DNA of 64,000 nucleotides. Origin: Kaistella carnis. Lineage in GTDB: Bacteria > Bacteroidota > Bacteroidia > Flavobacteriales > Weeksellaceae. The DNA is taken from assembly GCF_003860585.1 (NCBI RefSeq), contig NZ_CP034159.1, forward strand, positions 372,001 through 436,000, written 5' to 3'. A program made the translations under genes and the position numbers. This document shows, piece by piece, positions 17,449 to 26,296 of this stretch (the stretch's first letter is position 1; each line of letters opens with the position of its first letter). Under the pieces are notes generated by a model. It did not search any database. It saw nothing but the letters and a program-made list of their open reading frames with translations, and had not been told where the DNA came from.

Positions 17449-17470
17449 TGCGTAAATAATATATTTTATA

Positions 17471-18991
17471 ATGAGAGAAAAATTCATTAGTTGGGGAATC
17501 GTACTTTTGGTAGTTACATGGGCGATTTCGATATTAATCAAGACCCATTATTGGATCCCTATTTTATTAAGTTGTATTTACGCGCTTGGCCTCTACAACA
17601 CTTTTCAAACGAAACATGCCATTCTTCGGAATTTTCCGGTATTGGGTTATTTCCGTTATTTTTTCGAAGAGATTTCTCCAGAAATGCAGCAGTATTTTAT
17701 TGAAAGAGAAACAGATGGTAAGCCTTTTCCAAGAAACGAAAGATCTGCAGCTTACAGACGTGCAAAAAACCTGAGCGACACTGTGCCTTTTGGGACACAA
17801 TTAGATATCAATAACAGAAGATATGAAGGAATTAAGCATTCAATCTATGCGAAATCGCCTTCTGAGCATTTGCCAAAAGTATTGGTGGGGAACCATCAAT
17901 GTACGCAAAAGTATGAAGCTTCTTTATTTAATATCTCCGCGATGAGTTTCGGATCATTAAGTGACCGCGCTCAAATTGCTTTAAACAAAGGAGCTAAAAA
18001 AGGAGGTTTCTATCACAATACCGGCGAGGGTGGAATTTCACCGTATCACTTGCAGGGTGGTGATCTGTGCTGGCAGATTGGGACTGGATATTTTGGTTGT
18101 CGAGATGACCACGGATTCTTTTCTCCCGAGATCTTTAAAAAGAATGTGGCTTTACCAAGTGTAAAGATGATCGAGATTAAAGTTTCACAAGGTGCAAAAC
18201 CTGGTCATGGTGGAGTTTTACCTGCCTCTAAAAACACCCCGGAGATTGCTGCTATCCGACACGTACAACCAGGACTGACGATTATTTCGCCGCCTTCACA
18301 TTCTGCTTTTTCAGATGCTGCAGGTTTACTGAAGTTTGTACAGCAATTACGTGAATTATCTGATGGGAAACCTGTTGGTTTTAAATTATGTATTGGAGAT
18401 ACAAAAGAGTTTGAAGATATCTGTGCGCAAATGAATGTGTTGAAAATCTATCCGGATTTTATTACCGTAGATGGTGCGGAAGGGGGAACCGGAGCTGCGC
18501 CACCAGAGTTTTCTGATGGAGTAGGAATGCCTTTGGAACCTGCATTGATTTTTGTGAACAGAACTTTGCTTAATTTCAATGTGCGTGACAAACTGAAAGT
18601 GATCGCAAGTGGTAAAGTCCTTACGTCCTTAGATATTCTGCGTGCTATTTCAATGGGAGCAGATATGTGTAATAATGCGAGAGGATTTATGTTTGCACTG
18701 GGTTGTATTCAGGCTTTGCGTTGTAATACCAATACATGTCCAACCGGTGTAGCAACACAGGATAAAATGCTGATTAAAGGACTGGATGTGACCGATAAGA
18801 GTGAAAGAGTATATCATTTCCACAAGAATACTTTGCGTACGTGTAATGAGCTTATTGCAGCTGCAGGAAGATCTTCTTATGATGAAGTTGACGCGAGTAT
18901 GTTTATGCGTGGTGATGAATTTGAACACTTGGCTGATTTTTATTTCCCAGACATTTTAGGAAATGTAAAAACACCGGCAAGTCGCTATTAA
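17471..18991 (+). CDS. FMN-binding glutamate synthase family protein
   Basis: 506 residues. An N-terminal hydrophobic hairpin (about 8-45) probably anchors it to the membrane. The rest is the FMN/Fe-S glutamate synthase domain: FNISAMSFGSLSDRAQIALN, then NTGEGGISPYH, then SQGAKPGHGGVLP and VDGAEGGTGAAPPEFSD. The 3Fe-4S cysteines are in ALGCIQALRCNTNTCPTG near residues 411-423. There is no glutaminase or GltD domain, so it is not a full glutamate synthase. Members of this stand-alone family are of uncertain reaction. A strong terminator follows at 19011-19045. Confidence 0.92.
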   Translation: MREKFISWGIVLLVVTWAISILIKTHYWIPILLSCIYALGLYNTFQTKHAILRNFPVLGYFRYFFEEISPEMQQYFIERETDGKPFPRNERSAAYRRAKNLSDTVPFGTQLDINNRRYEGIKHSIYAKSPSEHLPKVLVGNHQCTQKYEASLFNISAMSFGSLSDRAQIALNKGAKKGGFYHNTGEGGISPYHLQGGDLCWQIGTGYFGCRDDHGFFSPEIFKKNVALPSVKMIEIKVSQGAKPGHGGVLPASKNTPEIAAIRHVQPGLTIISPPSHSAFSDAAGLLKFVQQLRELSDGKPVGFKLCIGDTKEFEDICAQMNVLKIYPDFITVDGAEGGTGAAPPEFSDGVGMPLEPALIFVNRTLLNFNVRDKLKVIASGKVLTSLDILRAISMGADMCNNARGFMFALGCIQALRCNTNTCPTGVATQDKMLIKGLDVTDKSERVYHFHKNTLRTCNELIAAAGRSSYDEVDASMFMRGDEFEHLADFYFPDILGNVKTPASRY

Positions 18992-19010
18992 AATTTTTAG
19001 ATTATTTGAA

Positions 19011-19045
19011 AAGAACTTCAGGAGATTCCTGAAGTTCTTTTTTTT
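19011..19045 (+). terminator. Strong intrinsic terminator
   Basis: Perfect 12-bp inverted repeat AAGAACTTCAGG / CCTGAAGTTCTT with a five-base loop, followed by six more T. It is 20 bp after the stop of the glutamate-synthase-like gene. Confidence 0.92.
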
Positions 19046-19542
19046 GTGACTCGTTTTTGAACTCTTCTTTTCCCTTAATTAAGCGAGTTATAATTTCGCT
19101 GGAAGGAAATTTAATTTTAGCTTTTTGTAGCATTATTTAGACGACATCCTTTCTCGTTATCGAATGGAATTTATTTCCGTGCAAAATTGAATTGATCTTA
19201 ATTTTTTTGATCGGTGTATTTGACGTTATCTTTCTTGTCTGACGATGAACGTGTTCCAATCCGGGAAAACGGAATTCATGGTTGCTAAAAAACTTTAGAG
19301 GGTCTTATTCGGATGTCTTTGCTTTGAAAAATCGTGTCAAGGTTTTAGATCTGGACAGCGTTAATGATATAACATATTTCTATTATAACTTCGATAGTTC
19401 ACATCTAGTTCTATTATCTTAAAATGTGACGTTTAAAGCATTACTTAAGCCCGAGAGAATAAAAGGAATGGAAGTCTGTTGAAACGTACAAAATAACAAC
19501 TCTAAATTTCCCTTTAATGATATTACCAGGAGAGAACTGCGC
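19046..19542. other. Long intergenic stretch with a possible decayed ORF (19249-19482, plus strand)
   Basis: About 500 bp without an intact gene. In one plus frame, 19249-19482 reads like protein with a single internal TAA: SYSDVFALKNRVKVLDLDS, then ITYFYYNFDSSHLVLLS, stop, then NVTFKALLKPERIKGMEVC. No start codon or recognisable family was found, and two further stops lie just upstream. This may be the tail of a lost gene or may be chance. No RNA gene or mobile element was recognised. Confidence 0.35.
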
Positions 19543-19578
19543 AAAAAAAATCCAATATCAACTAAATGATATCGGATT
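19543..19578 (-). terminator. Intrinsic terminator of the rpsF-rpsR-rplI operon
   Basis: Inverted repeat AATCCAATATCA / TGATATCGGATT (19549-19560, 19567-19578) with one mismatch and a six-base loop. On the minus strand it is followed by a run of eight T. It begins 20 bp beyond the rplI stop. Confidence 0.85.
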
Positions 19579-19597
19579 TATTATAATTGAAAAACTA

Positions 19598-20125
19598 TTA
19601 TGCTTCTTCAGCCGGAGTTTCAGTTTCTTCAACTGCTTTTGGTTTTGGAGCTGGTTTAGGAGCTTCTACAACCGGTGGTGCATCAGAAACGATTTCGAAC
19701 TCATAGTTATACTCAACATCTCTGTGAAGTCTAACCAAAGCTGAAAACTTACCAGTTCTTTTGATATTGTTTCCAGGAATTTTGATGTATTTTTTATCAA
19801 CTTGTACTCCTACTTTAGATAGTTCTTCAGAAAGGTTTGCATTGTTGATAGAACCAAACAATTTATCACCTGAACCAACTTTGGTTGCAATAGTAATGTT
19901 TGTTTTCTTCAATTGATCAACTACCGCATTTGCAGCAGCAACTAATTTAGCTTCTTCCTCTTTTCTAGCTTCTAAAGTCTCCGCTAAGTTTGCTTTATTT
20001 TTTGGCGTAGCCAAAAGTGCAATTCCTTTTGGTAACAAGTAGTTTCTTGCGTATCCAGGTTTTACACTTACTACGTCGAACTCAAGTCCTAAGTTCTCTA
20101 CGTCTTTTTTTAAGATAATATCCAT
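19598..20125 (-). CDS. rplI: 50S ribosomal protein L9
   Basis: 175 residues. The N-terminal domain MDIILKKDVENLGLEFDVVSVKPGYARNYLLPKG is the highly conserved 23S-binding part of L9, followed by the long connecting helix (AETLEARKEEEAKLVAAAN) and the C-terminal domain (DKLFGSINNANLSEEL). Beyond the usual end near residue 148 there is a low-complexity tail rich in Pro, Ala and Glu (from APKPAPKPKAVEETE), a variable extension often seen in Bacteroidota L9. It is the last gene of the rpsF-rpsR-rplI operon but is separated from rpsR by an unusually long 130 bp. Confidence 0.98.
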   Translation of the reverse strand: MDIILKKDVENLGLEFDVVSVKPGYARNYLLPKGIALLATPKNKANLAETLEARKEEEAKLVAAANAVVDQLKKTNITIATKVGSGDKLFGSINNANLSEELSKVGVQVDKKYIKIPGNNIKRTGKFSALVRLHRDVEYNYEFEIVSDAPPVVEAPKPAPKPKAVEETETPAEEA

Positions 20126-20255
20126 TGTTGTTGTCCGTTTTTAATTTCAGAAAAAAGATGATTGATCTGTTCTCTAAAAATCGTTAGAATTAATAATTAT
20201 TCAGCAACTGTTATAGCGATCTGCACAGGCACAAAGCTTATTGCTTACCGCATTT

Positions 20256-20558
20256 TTATTTTAAAAGATCCGCAACATAAGGCATCATTGCCAAGTGTCT
20301 TGCTCTTTTGATTGCAGCAGAAACTTTTCTTTGGTACTTTAAAGAAGTTCCGGTGTATCTTCTTGGTAAAATTTTACCTTGTTCGTTTACGAACTGAAGA
20401 AGGAAGTTAGCATCTTTATAATCAACATGCTTAATTCCGTATTTTTTGAATCGACAGTATTTTTTGTCAGATTTTGTATTGATGTCTACTGGAGTTAAGA
20501 ATCTTACTTCTGATTCTCCACCTGCTGAGGCTTGTTTAGCCATATCATCTATTGCCAT
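20256..20558 (-). CDS. rpsR: 30S ribosomal protein S18
   Basis: 100 residues. Characteristic segments are [16 protein letters not shown], then [20 protein letters not shown] and [20 protein letters not shown]. The N-terminal part ([17 protein letters not shown]) is somewhat extended, as in other Bacteroidota S18 proteins. S18 pairs with S6 on the platform of the 30S subunit, consistent with rpsF lying 28 bp upstream in the same operon. Confidence 0.98.
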   Translation of the reverse strand: MAIDDMAKQASAGGESEVRFLTPVDINTKSDKKYCRFKKYGIKHVDYKDANFLLQFVNEQGKILPRRYTGTSLKYQRKVSAAIKRARHLAMMPYVADLLK

Positions 20559-20586
20559 AACTTTTTTTGTTTTTTAGGGTTAAAAA

Positions 20587-20928
20587 TTAAACTTTCGCAG
20601 TTTTCACTTTTGTTCTTCTTGTTACTGCATACTCGATCGCATGTTTGTCAAGTTTTGTAGTAAGGTAACGGATCACTCTCTCGTCACGCTTGTACGCAAG
20701 TTCTAAATCTGCAACTACAGTTCCTTCACCTTTGAATTCGATCAAAGTGTAAAATCCATTCTTTTTTAATTGAATAGGATAAGCTAATTTTTTCAGTCCC
20801 CAATTTTCTTTGGCAACGATTTCGCAATTGTTAGATTTTAGTAAATCTTCAAATTTTTTCACTGCTTCCTCCACCTGAGCATCAGATAGAACGGGAGTTA
20901 AAATGAAAACAGTTTCGTAATTGTTCAT
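20587..20928 (-). CDS. rpsF: 30S ribosomal protein S6
   Basis: 113 residues, starting [20 protein letters not shown] and containing [21 protein letters not shown] and the [17 protein letters not shown] segment that contacts S18. It is the first gene of the rpsF-rpsR-rplI operon. A consensus promoter (-33 TTG at plus 20991-20993, -7 box at 20963-20970) lies about 35 bp upstream. Confidence 0.98.
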   Translation of the reverse strand: MNNYETVFILTPVLSDAQVEEAVKKFEDLLKSNNCEIVAKENWGLKKLAYPIQLKKNGFYTLIEFKGEGTVVADLELAYKRDERVIRYLTTKLDKHAIEYAVTRRTKVKTAKV

Positions 20929-20962
20929 AATGTTAATGAATTTTGTTAATTATTTCGAGGTG

Positions 20963-20993
20963 CAAAAATATAACTTCTTTTTGTAACATGCAA
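20963..20993 (-). promoter_or_regulatory. Promoter of rpsF-rpsR-rplI
   Basis: On the minus strand TTG (20993-20991), a 20-bp spacer and TATTTTTG (20970-20963) match the Bacteroidota primary sigma factor consensus TTG-N(19-20)-TAnnTTTG. It would start transcription near 20956, about 28 bp before the rpsF ATG. Confidence 0.7.
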
Positions 20994-21071
20994 GATAATG
21001 AACCTATTAAAGCCTCTTTTTTAAGATTATTTCAAGAATAAGTGAAAATAAATCGGGAACTTTATTTTAGC

Positions 21072-21140
21072 CACGGTTGAAGCGGCATCCCCCGACTGGT
21101 CGGGGATATAGCGGAAAACGGGTCTGCGTGTGGCAGAAAA
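21072..21140. ncRNA. Structured intergenic element downstream of the ClC gene (flavobacterial repeat family)
   Basis: A GC-rich island in AT-rich DNA. Its centre is the stem CCCCGA / TCGGGG (21090-21105) with loop CTGG. It is flanked by AGCGGCAT on the left and ATATAGCGG on the right, then AAAACGGG. I recognise AAGCGGCATC-stem-GATATAGCGGAAA as a motif seen repeatedly between genes in Chryseobacterium-like genomes. It may correspond to the Flavo-1 candidate structured RNA, but that identity is from memory. It lies between the rpsF promoter and the ClC stop codon, in the 3' UTR of the ClC gene. Confidence 0.5.
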
Positions 21141-21157
21141 TCAGGTTTTCGTGCTCC

Positions 21158-22504
21158 TTATTCTTTTCGAACCTCTTCCAAATATAGGTCTTTTAGCTGG
21201 TCATATAGGGAGTGACGGCTCACCAAAAGGGAAATTAAGGAGGATACCATTCCGGCCAGCATCAGATAAAAAATCAGACTGTGGCGATCGGTCATTTCCA
21301 GCACAATGATAGACGAGGTGAAAGGTGCGCGCGTGATCCCCGTAAGAAAGGCGACCATGCCCGTTAAGATGACGACGTTGGTTTCGTGAGGTGTCAAACT
21401 GATCCAGCCCGCAATTACCGAACCGATACTTGCACCGGCAGAAAGTGCAGGCGCAAAAATTCCACCTGCGCCACCTGAGGTAAAGGAAAGTGCCGGACCC
21501 AACATTCTGAAAAGTGGCATATACCAGTCTTCATTTTTATTGTCGCTAAAGAGAATGCGTTCCATAATTCCTTTTCCGGAACCCAAAATTTCCTCGTTGA
21601 TGAAGTATGCTAAAAAAGCAATAATCAAAGCTGAAATGACGAGAAAGATAATATTGGCGCGATCTGTTTTTAGATTTTTTTTCCAGGCACTGATGGAAAG
21701 CATTATTCGGGAGAGTTGACTGGCGAAAATTCCGGAAACAGCAGAAACCAGAATCACAGGAAAGATAATCAGAATGCTAATGTCGCTGGTTTTCGGATAG
21801 CCCAGATATAAATAGGATCCGGCAAACGTTTGGGCTGTTAATCCCGCAATAATAACCGCCGTAAACAAAGCAGTCTTAAAATAGTTGATATGAGTTTTTG
21901 AAAGTTCTTCCACGGCAAATACAATTCCGCCCAGCGGGGTATTAAATGCAGCGGAGAGTCCCGCGGCAGCACCTGTCATAATCATGTTTTTCTTTGAGAT
22001 TTTAGGCCACCATTCCGGCAGAAATTCGTTCACTTTTCTAAAAACCGAACCTGCGATCTGTATGGTTGGACCTTCGCGCCCGACTGCACCACCACCGATA
22101 ACGAGGATTACGGAGGAAAGGACTTTGAAAATCATTATTTTAATACTGAGCAAATGAGATATTTTGCGGTGTTCTTTAGGATTTGCTAATTCTACAGCGG
22201 CCATTACCTGCGGTATTCCGCTACCTTTAGCATAAGGAGAAAATCTTTTGACCAACCACCAGGACAGAACAAATGCGACAGGTGCTACGATAAAAATCAG
22301 CCAGCTGTGCCACTTCATCATAGCGTGCATGAGGTTTTCTCCCCATTGAAAGATCTGCGCATAAAGGACTGCGAAAATCCCGGTTATAAATGAACCGATC
22401 CAAAATGGGATTGCCTGAAGTAGATTAAGTTTCAGTTTTTCGTTTCGTATGTTATCGAAAGAAGCTTTGATTGATCCACGAAGTAAAAGATAAAGTCGGT
22501 GCAT
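21158..22504 (-). CDS. ClC family chloride channel/antiporter
   Basis: 448 residues with about ten hydrophobic segments. The anion-selectivity motifs are present: GSGIPQ near residue 96, GREGPTIQIAG near 140 (with the gating Glu of ClC proteins), and GGIFAPALSAGASIG in the second half. No C-terminal CBS domains follow. It moves chloride across the inner membrane, probably in exchange for protons. On the minus strand a -7 box TAATTTTG (plus 22509-22516) ends only four bases before the ATG, so the mRNA may be leaderless or nearly so. Confidence 0.93.
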   Translation of the reverse strand: MHRLYLLLRGSIKASFDNIRNEKLKLNLLQAIPFWIGSFITGIFAVLYAQIFQWGENLMHAMMKWHSWLIFIVAPVAFVLSWWLVKRFSPYAKGSGIPQVMAAVELANPKEHRKISHLLSIKIMIFKVLSSVILVIGGGAVGREGPTIQIAGSVFRKVNEFLPEWWPKISKKNMIMTGAAAGLSAAFNTPLGGIVFAVEELSKTHINYFKTALFTAVIIAGLTAQTFAGSYLYLGYPKTSDISILIIFPVILVSAVSGIFASQLSRIMLSISAWKKNLKTDRANIIFLVISALIIAFLAYFINEEILGSGKGIMERILFSDNKNEDWYMPLFRMLGPALSFTSGGAGGIFAPALSAGASIGSVIAGWISLTPHETNVVILTGMVAFLTGITRAPFTSSIIVLEMTDRHSLIFYLMLAGMVSSLISLLVSRHSLYDQLKDLYLEEVRKE

Positions 22505-22564
22505 TTTGCAAAATTATCATTTTTAAAAAGAAATGATGGTAATTTGACGTTATTTTTAATCATC

Positions 22565-22593
22565 AAAAAAGGCCTGCAAATCTGCAGACCTTT
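22565..22593 (-). terminator. Intrinsic terminator after the T9SS cargo gene
   Basis: Inverted repeat AAAGGCCTGCA / TGCAGACCTTT (one mismatch, four-base loop). A T-run follows on the minus strand, and the other side is also T-rich. It lies 25 bp beyond the stop of the sorting-domain protein. Confidence 0.8.
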
Positions 22594-22617
22594 CTTTTTA
22601 TAAAAAATTTGAAATGA

Positions 22618-24219
22618 TTATTTTTTAACAATTTTCACAGATTGTGTTCCTTTTTCAGTTTGAATGTTTACTACATAAACTCCAGGAGTTAATTTGCTTA
22701 AATTAACTTGGTTTTTAACGGCATTCAAAGTTTGAGAAGCAACTACTTTACCTGTAAGATCATATACCTGAACAGATTTTACTTTATCAGCTGCTTCGAT
22801 ATTCACGATATCTACAACAGGATTAGGATAAACTTTAACTTCAGATCTTTTCACATCTGAAACTGCTAATCCACCTACAGAAATAGAGTAATCTTCTGCC
22901 TGACCGAATGAAGCGCCTGCACAAGGATCAAGAAAGTTTGTGGATCCGAAGATCTTTTTCACTCTCATTCTGGTAGTTCCAAGTAAAGCATCGGCAGGTA
23001 CTGCAAGCGTTTGTGATACTGTTTTACCATCTGTTCCAGTTGAATTAATCAGCAATTCTGTAATTTCATAAACTTCACCGGCGTCATTCAATACTCCGTT
23101 TTGATTCCAGTCAATGAATACCACAAATCTGTTGGTATAAGGTCCACTGGTGTTTCCTTGTAACTCCATGAGGTAAGAGCCGCCCTGATTTACAGTTCCC
23201 GTAGTGGAAATAAAGTTTTCATGACCTGGAGTGCCAGTTGTGCTGGCCGGACTTGTATTGTTTATTCCTGCGAACTTAACAGAGGTAATTGGTTCTGTAG
23301 TAAGTGACATTACAAGCGGTCCACAGTATGGAGCGTACGGATTTGCCTCCGTTGTAAATGAAAATACACTGCAGCCGGTGGCTTCACCTGCGCCATTTTT
23401 CGCAACTACTTTCCAGTAATAGGTTGTTAAAGGTAATAAGCCTGTAGCGGTAGTGCTAAGTCCTGTTACGTTTCCTATTAAGGTGGTAGGATTTGCAGAA
23501 GTGTCTAAATATACATCGTAACTGCTTGCTGCAGTTCCTGTTGCTGCTACAGTCCAAGATAAAGTTACCGGAGTTAAATAGGGAACTGCGGTTGCTGCAT
23601 TTGCTGGTGCGACAAGAGTAGGGCATTCAGGTGGTGCAGTAGGCGCAAGGTTAACAAGGATATTATCGATTAATAAGACAAATTTGTCACTTGAATTATT
23701 AACGAAAGCGATACGGACCGTAGTCCCGGCATAGGCGTTCAGATTTGCTTCTCTCGTAACCCATGTAGAATTTTCAGACGCGGTATTATAAAGTTCAACG
23801 GTGAAATCTGAAACAGCATTTCCGCCGTTAGGCGATAACATTACTTTGTAGCCATCGCTGAAATCGGGATCTTGTGCTTTAGCATCCCACTGAATAAATG
23901 TGTTATCGGCGGGTAAAGTAATCTGGGGAGAAATTAGCCAGTCATTTGATGTTCCGGCAGGACTGTACCAGGAAGAGCTCATTGCGGCAAAATTGCCGTC
24001 GGGCCCGCCATAGTTTGGAATGGCACCACCGCGATCTTTTCTAATCTAGGCTCCTGCGTTAAACTCTCCCACAGTAGGATCGTGAGTAAGACCGTCTACA
24101 TCAATTAAAGTCCAGGCCGCGAATCCGGGGCTGGCTCCATCAAAATTTTCTTGGAAAACCTGAGCGGTTCCAAACAGGGGTATTGCCAAAAATGAGGCAA
24201 CCAGTAAAATTTTTTTCAT
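22618..24219 (-). pseudogene. T9SS cargo protein (cleaved-adhesin, Fn3, GEVED, type A sorting domain) broken by amber codon
   Basis: A single frame of 533 codons starts at ATG 24219 with a signal peptide (MKKILLVASFLAIPLFGTAQ). It is interrupted by TAG at codon 58 (24046-24048) and resumes in the same frame. Before the stop is the start of a cleaved-adhesin/jelly-roll domain (FQENFDGASPGFAAWTLID). After it come IRKDRGGAIPNYGGPDGNF and DWLISPQITLPADN from the same domain, then an Fn3 domain (about 190-270), a GEVED domain (VVFIDWNQNGVLNDAGEV) and the Por sorting domain (KVYPNPVVDIVNIEA ... VKIVKK). A Trp codon TGG changed to TAG is the simplest explanation. The downstream part could start at internal ATG 23982 but would lack a signal peptide. 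Confidence 0.85.
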
Positions 24220-24375
24220 AATGATAAGGTTTTTAATTAAACTTACCTCAAAATTAGAAAATCGAAATGAATTAAACAAAGAAAACGTATAAATATTTAA
24301 TATTCTTTATTTAATATATAATATCACTGAATATAATGTAAAATTAGAATATTAGGAAATGTTTGATAGATGCGG

Positions 24376-25128
24376 TTACAGCGCAAAATCTTTAATTCGG
24401 GAAAACGCAATTTCCTGTTCATTCATCCAATCCAGAAAATGCTCCAGACGGTCATGAAGTTTTTTACCGGTTTTGTATTTTTTATGAAAAGGAAGTGCGA
24501 AATTATATTTTTCAAAATCGGTGAACTGCCATGAATTCAGATAAATAAGAACAAACTCATCTTTTTTAATGGTTTCAATGACCATCGTTTGATAGAAGGC
24601 GAGTGGCATGATCTGAAAAATATAATCACTGTACGGAATTTGTGAATATCTTGAAATACTTTCGTGAAAAATAGTTAAACCACTCTGTTCTGTAAAAGGC
24701 GCTTTCCTTTCAAAACGGCGAAGGGGAAAAATCAGTGCGGTGTCTTCGTTCAGAGAAGCGTAGGTAAAACGCAAATGGTGTAAGTCACTAAAACTGATCA
24801 TATGATCGGGAAGTCTGATGCCACGTATTTGTTTGCCAATCCAGTCTTCGGTCATCATTTTAGCCTCCTCAATTTTTTCTATTGGCGAATCAATGCTTAA
24901 CAAAGCGATTTCATGACCCTTCGTCACGATCTTTTTGATTAGTTTTTCTAATCGGGATACCAAAGAAATTTCGATAAAAAAGGTCGCCAGAATTTCTGCG
25001 TTTTCCAGACTTCGTAAGATCGAATTCGTATTCTGTATGGTTATTTCTAACTTTTCTGCAGCACTAAAAGCCTCTCTTTTTTTAAAAGAAGAATCAGAAT
25101 CAACAATGTTAAATGTCAATAAAATCAT
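24376..25128 (-). CDS. Polysaccharide deacetylase-like protein, catalytic motifs degenerate
   Basis: 250 residues with the overall layout of a NodB/polysaccharide deacetylase fold: an opening strand ILLTFNIVDSD where active enzymes have TFDD, then ILATFFIEISLV (the usual 'ATFF' strand), TKGHEIALLSI (the 'GHEIGxHS' position) and WIGKQIRGIRLPDH (the 'GFRaP' position). The metal-binding Asp pair and the HxxxH motif are missing or altered, so catalysis is doubtful. It may have become a binding protein. No signal peptide is evident. It stands between the T9SS cargo gene and the epimerase gene on the same strand. Confidence 0.7.
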   Translation of the reverse strand: MILLTFNIVDSDSSFKKREAFSAAEKLEITIQNTNSILRSLENAEILATFFIEISLVSRLEKLIKKIVTKGHEIALLSIDSPIEKIEEAKMMTEDWIGKQIRGIRLPDHMISFSDLHHLRFTYASLNEDTALIFPLRRFERKAPFTEQSGLTIFHESISRYSQIPYSDYIFQIMPLAFYQTMVIETIKKDEFVLIYLNSWQFTDFEKYNFALPFHKKYKTGKKLHDRLEHFLDWMNEQEIAFSRIKDFAL

Positions 25129-25264
25129 TTTTGGAATTTGATAGGAGGTGAATGTATAAAAAAAATCTGCAAAATCTTCAGGAATATCCTTTTGAAGTTG
25201 CAGATTGTTTTAATTGAAGAAGTATTCTAATTCACGAATGAATCTTAAACTGTTTCGGACAAGA

Positions 25265-26230
25265 TTAGTTTTTTCCCAATTTTACCTTCAGGTTCTTTAG
25301 CATATCTTTTGTCATTTCTGTGATTCCAAAGTCGTAGGAAAGTCCCCAATCTTTTTTCGCCACAGAATCATCAATGGAAGCGGGCCAGGAGTCGGCAATT
25401 TCCTGTCGGAAATCGGGTTTGTAATCAATCGTAAACTCAGGAATTTCTTTCTTGATTTCTTCCGCTAATTCTTTTGGAGTAAAAGACATTCCTCCCAAAT
25501 TGTAAGAAGTATGCACGGTTAAATCTTCTTTTGGTGCTTCCATTAAAGCTAAGGTTGCTTTAATCGCATCATCCATATATAACATTGGCATTCCCGTATT
25601 CTCCGAAATAAAGCTCGTGTATTTCCCTTCCTCAATCGCTTCATAGAAAATCTCTACTGCATAATCTGTGGTTCCGCCACCCGCAGGTGTTTTCCAGGAA
25701 ATCAAACCGGGATAACGGATGCTTCGAACATCAACTCCAAATTTGGTATGGTAATATTCACACCATTTTTCGCCTGCCATTTTAGAGATTCCGTACACGG
25801 TTGTCGGATTTAGAACAACATCCTGACCTACATTTTCTTTCGGAATTCCTGTTCCAAAGACGGCGATAGAACTGGGCCAGAAAATTTTCTGAATCAAACC
25901 TTCTTTTGCCATTTCGCAAAACTGAAGTAACGGTTCAATGTTTAGTTTCCAGGCAAACAATGGTTGTTTTTCCGAAGTTCCCGAAAGGAGTGAAGCTAAG
26001 TGATAAACCGTGGTGATTTGATAATCTTTAATCACCTGGCGAACCAGCTGCGTATTGGTCACATCCATTCTTTCGTAGTAACCCGCAGAGGTCAGATTTT
26101 TGTCCCAACGGTCCAGGCCGGAGGCAACTACATTTTCGGCGCCATGTATTTCAACTAACTTATTGGTCAATTCGGTACCGATTTGTCCCAGGGCACCTGT
26201 AATTAATATTTTTTCCGTTTTGGATTCCAT
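25265..26230 (-). CDS. NAD-dependent epimerase family protein, probable L-threonine 3-dehydrogenase
   Basis: 321 residues of extended SDR type. The nucleotide-binding motif is ILITGALGQIGTELTNKL (8-25), the catalytic Ser is in WPSSIAVFG, and the YxxxK pair is in VYGISKMAGEKWCEYY. The downstream signature RYPGLISWKTPAGGGTTDYAVE matches the short-chain L-threonine dehydrogenases of bacteria such as Flavobacterium, which oxidise L-threonine to 2-amino-3-ketobutyrate using NAD+. No glycine C-acetyltransferase gene (kbl) is adjacent, so the substrate remains an inference from the family signature. Confidence 0.87.
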   Translation of the reverse strand: MESKTEKILITGALGQIGTELTNKLVEIHGAENVVASGLDRWDKNLTSAGYYERMDVTNTQLVRQVIKDYQITTVYHLASLLSGTSEKQPLFAWKLNIEPLLQFCEMAKEGLIQKIFWPSSIAVFGTGIPKENVGQDVVLNPTTVYGISKMAGEKWCEYYHTKFGVDVRSIRYPGLISWKTPAGGGTTDYAVEIFYEAIEEGKYTSFISENTGMPMLYMDDAIKATLALMEAPKEDLTVHTSYNLGGMSFTPKELAEEIKKEIPEFTIDYKPDFRQEIADSWPASIDDSVAKKDWGLSYDFGITEMTKDMLKNLKVKLGKN

Positions 26231-26296
26231 TTTTACGTTTTAGATTCGCACAAATTTAAGAAAATAGGTTAGCAAAAGAAATAGGTTTCATTAAAT

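Noticed and set aside
17346..17459. 37-codon ORF upstream of the glutamate-synthase-like gene
   Set aside because: It contains the terminator-like hairpin and the -7 box; the composition is not protein-like and no family is recognisable.
19517..19744. Plus-strand ORF overlapping the end of rplI
   Set aside because: Antisense to rplI and across its terminator; rplI is certain.
9512..24219. Alternative genetic code or stop-codon recoding to explain the in-frame TAA and TAG
   Set aside because: All other genes end normally with these codons; two local mutations or errors are simpler.
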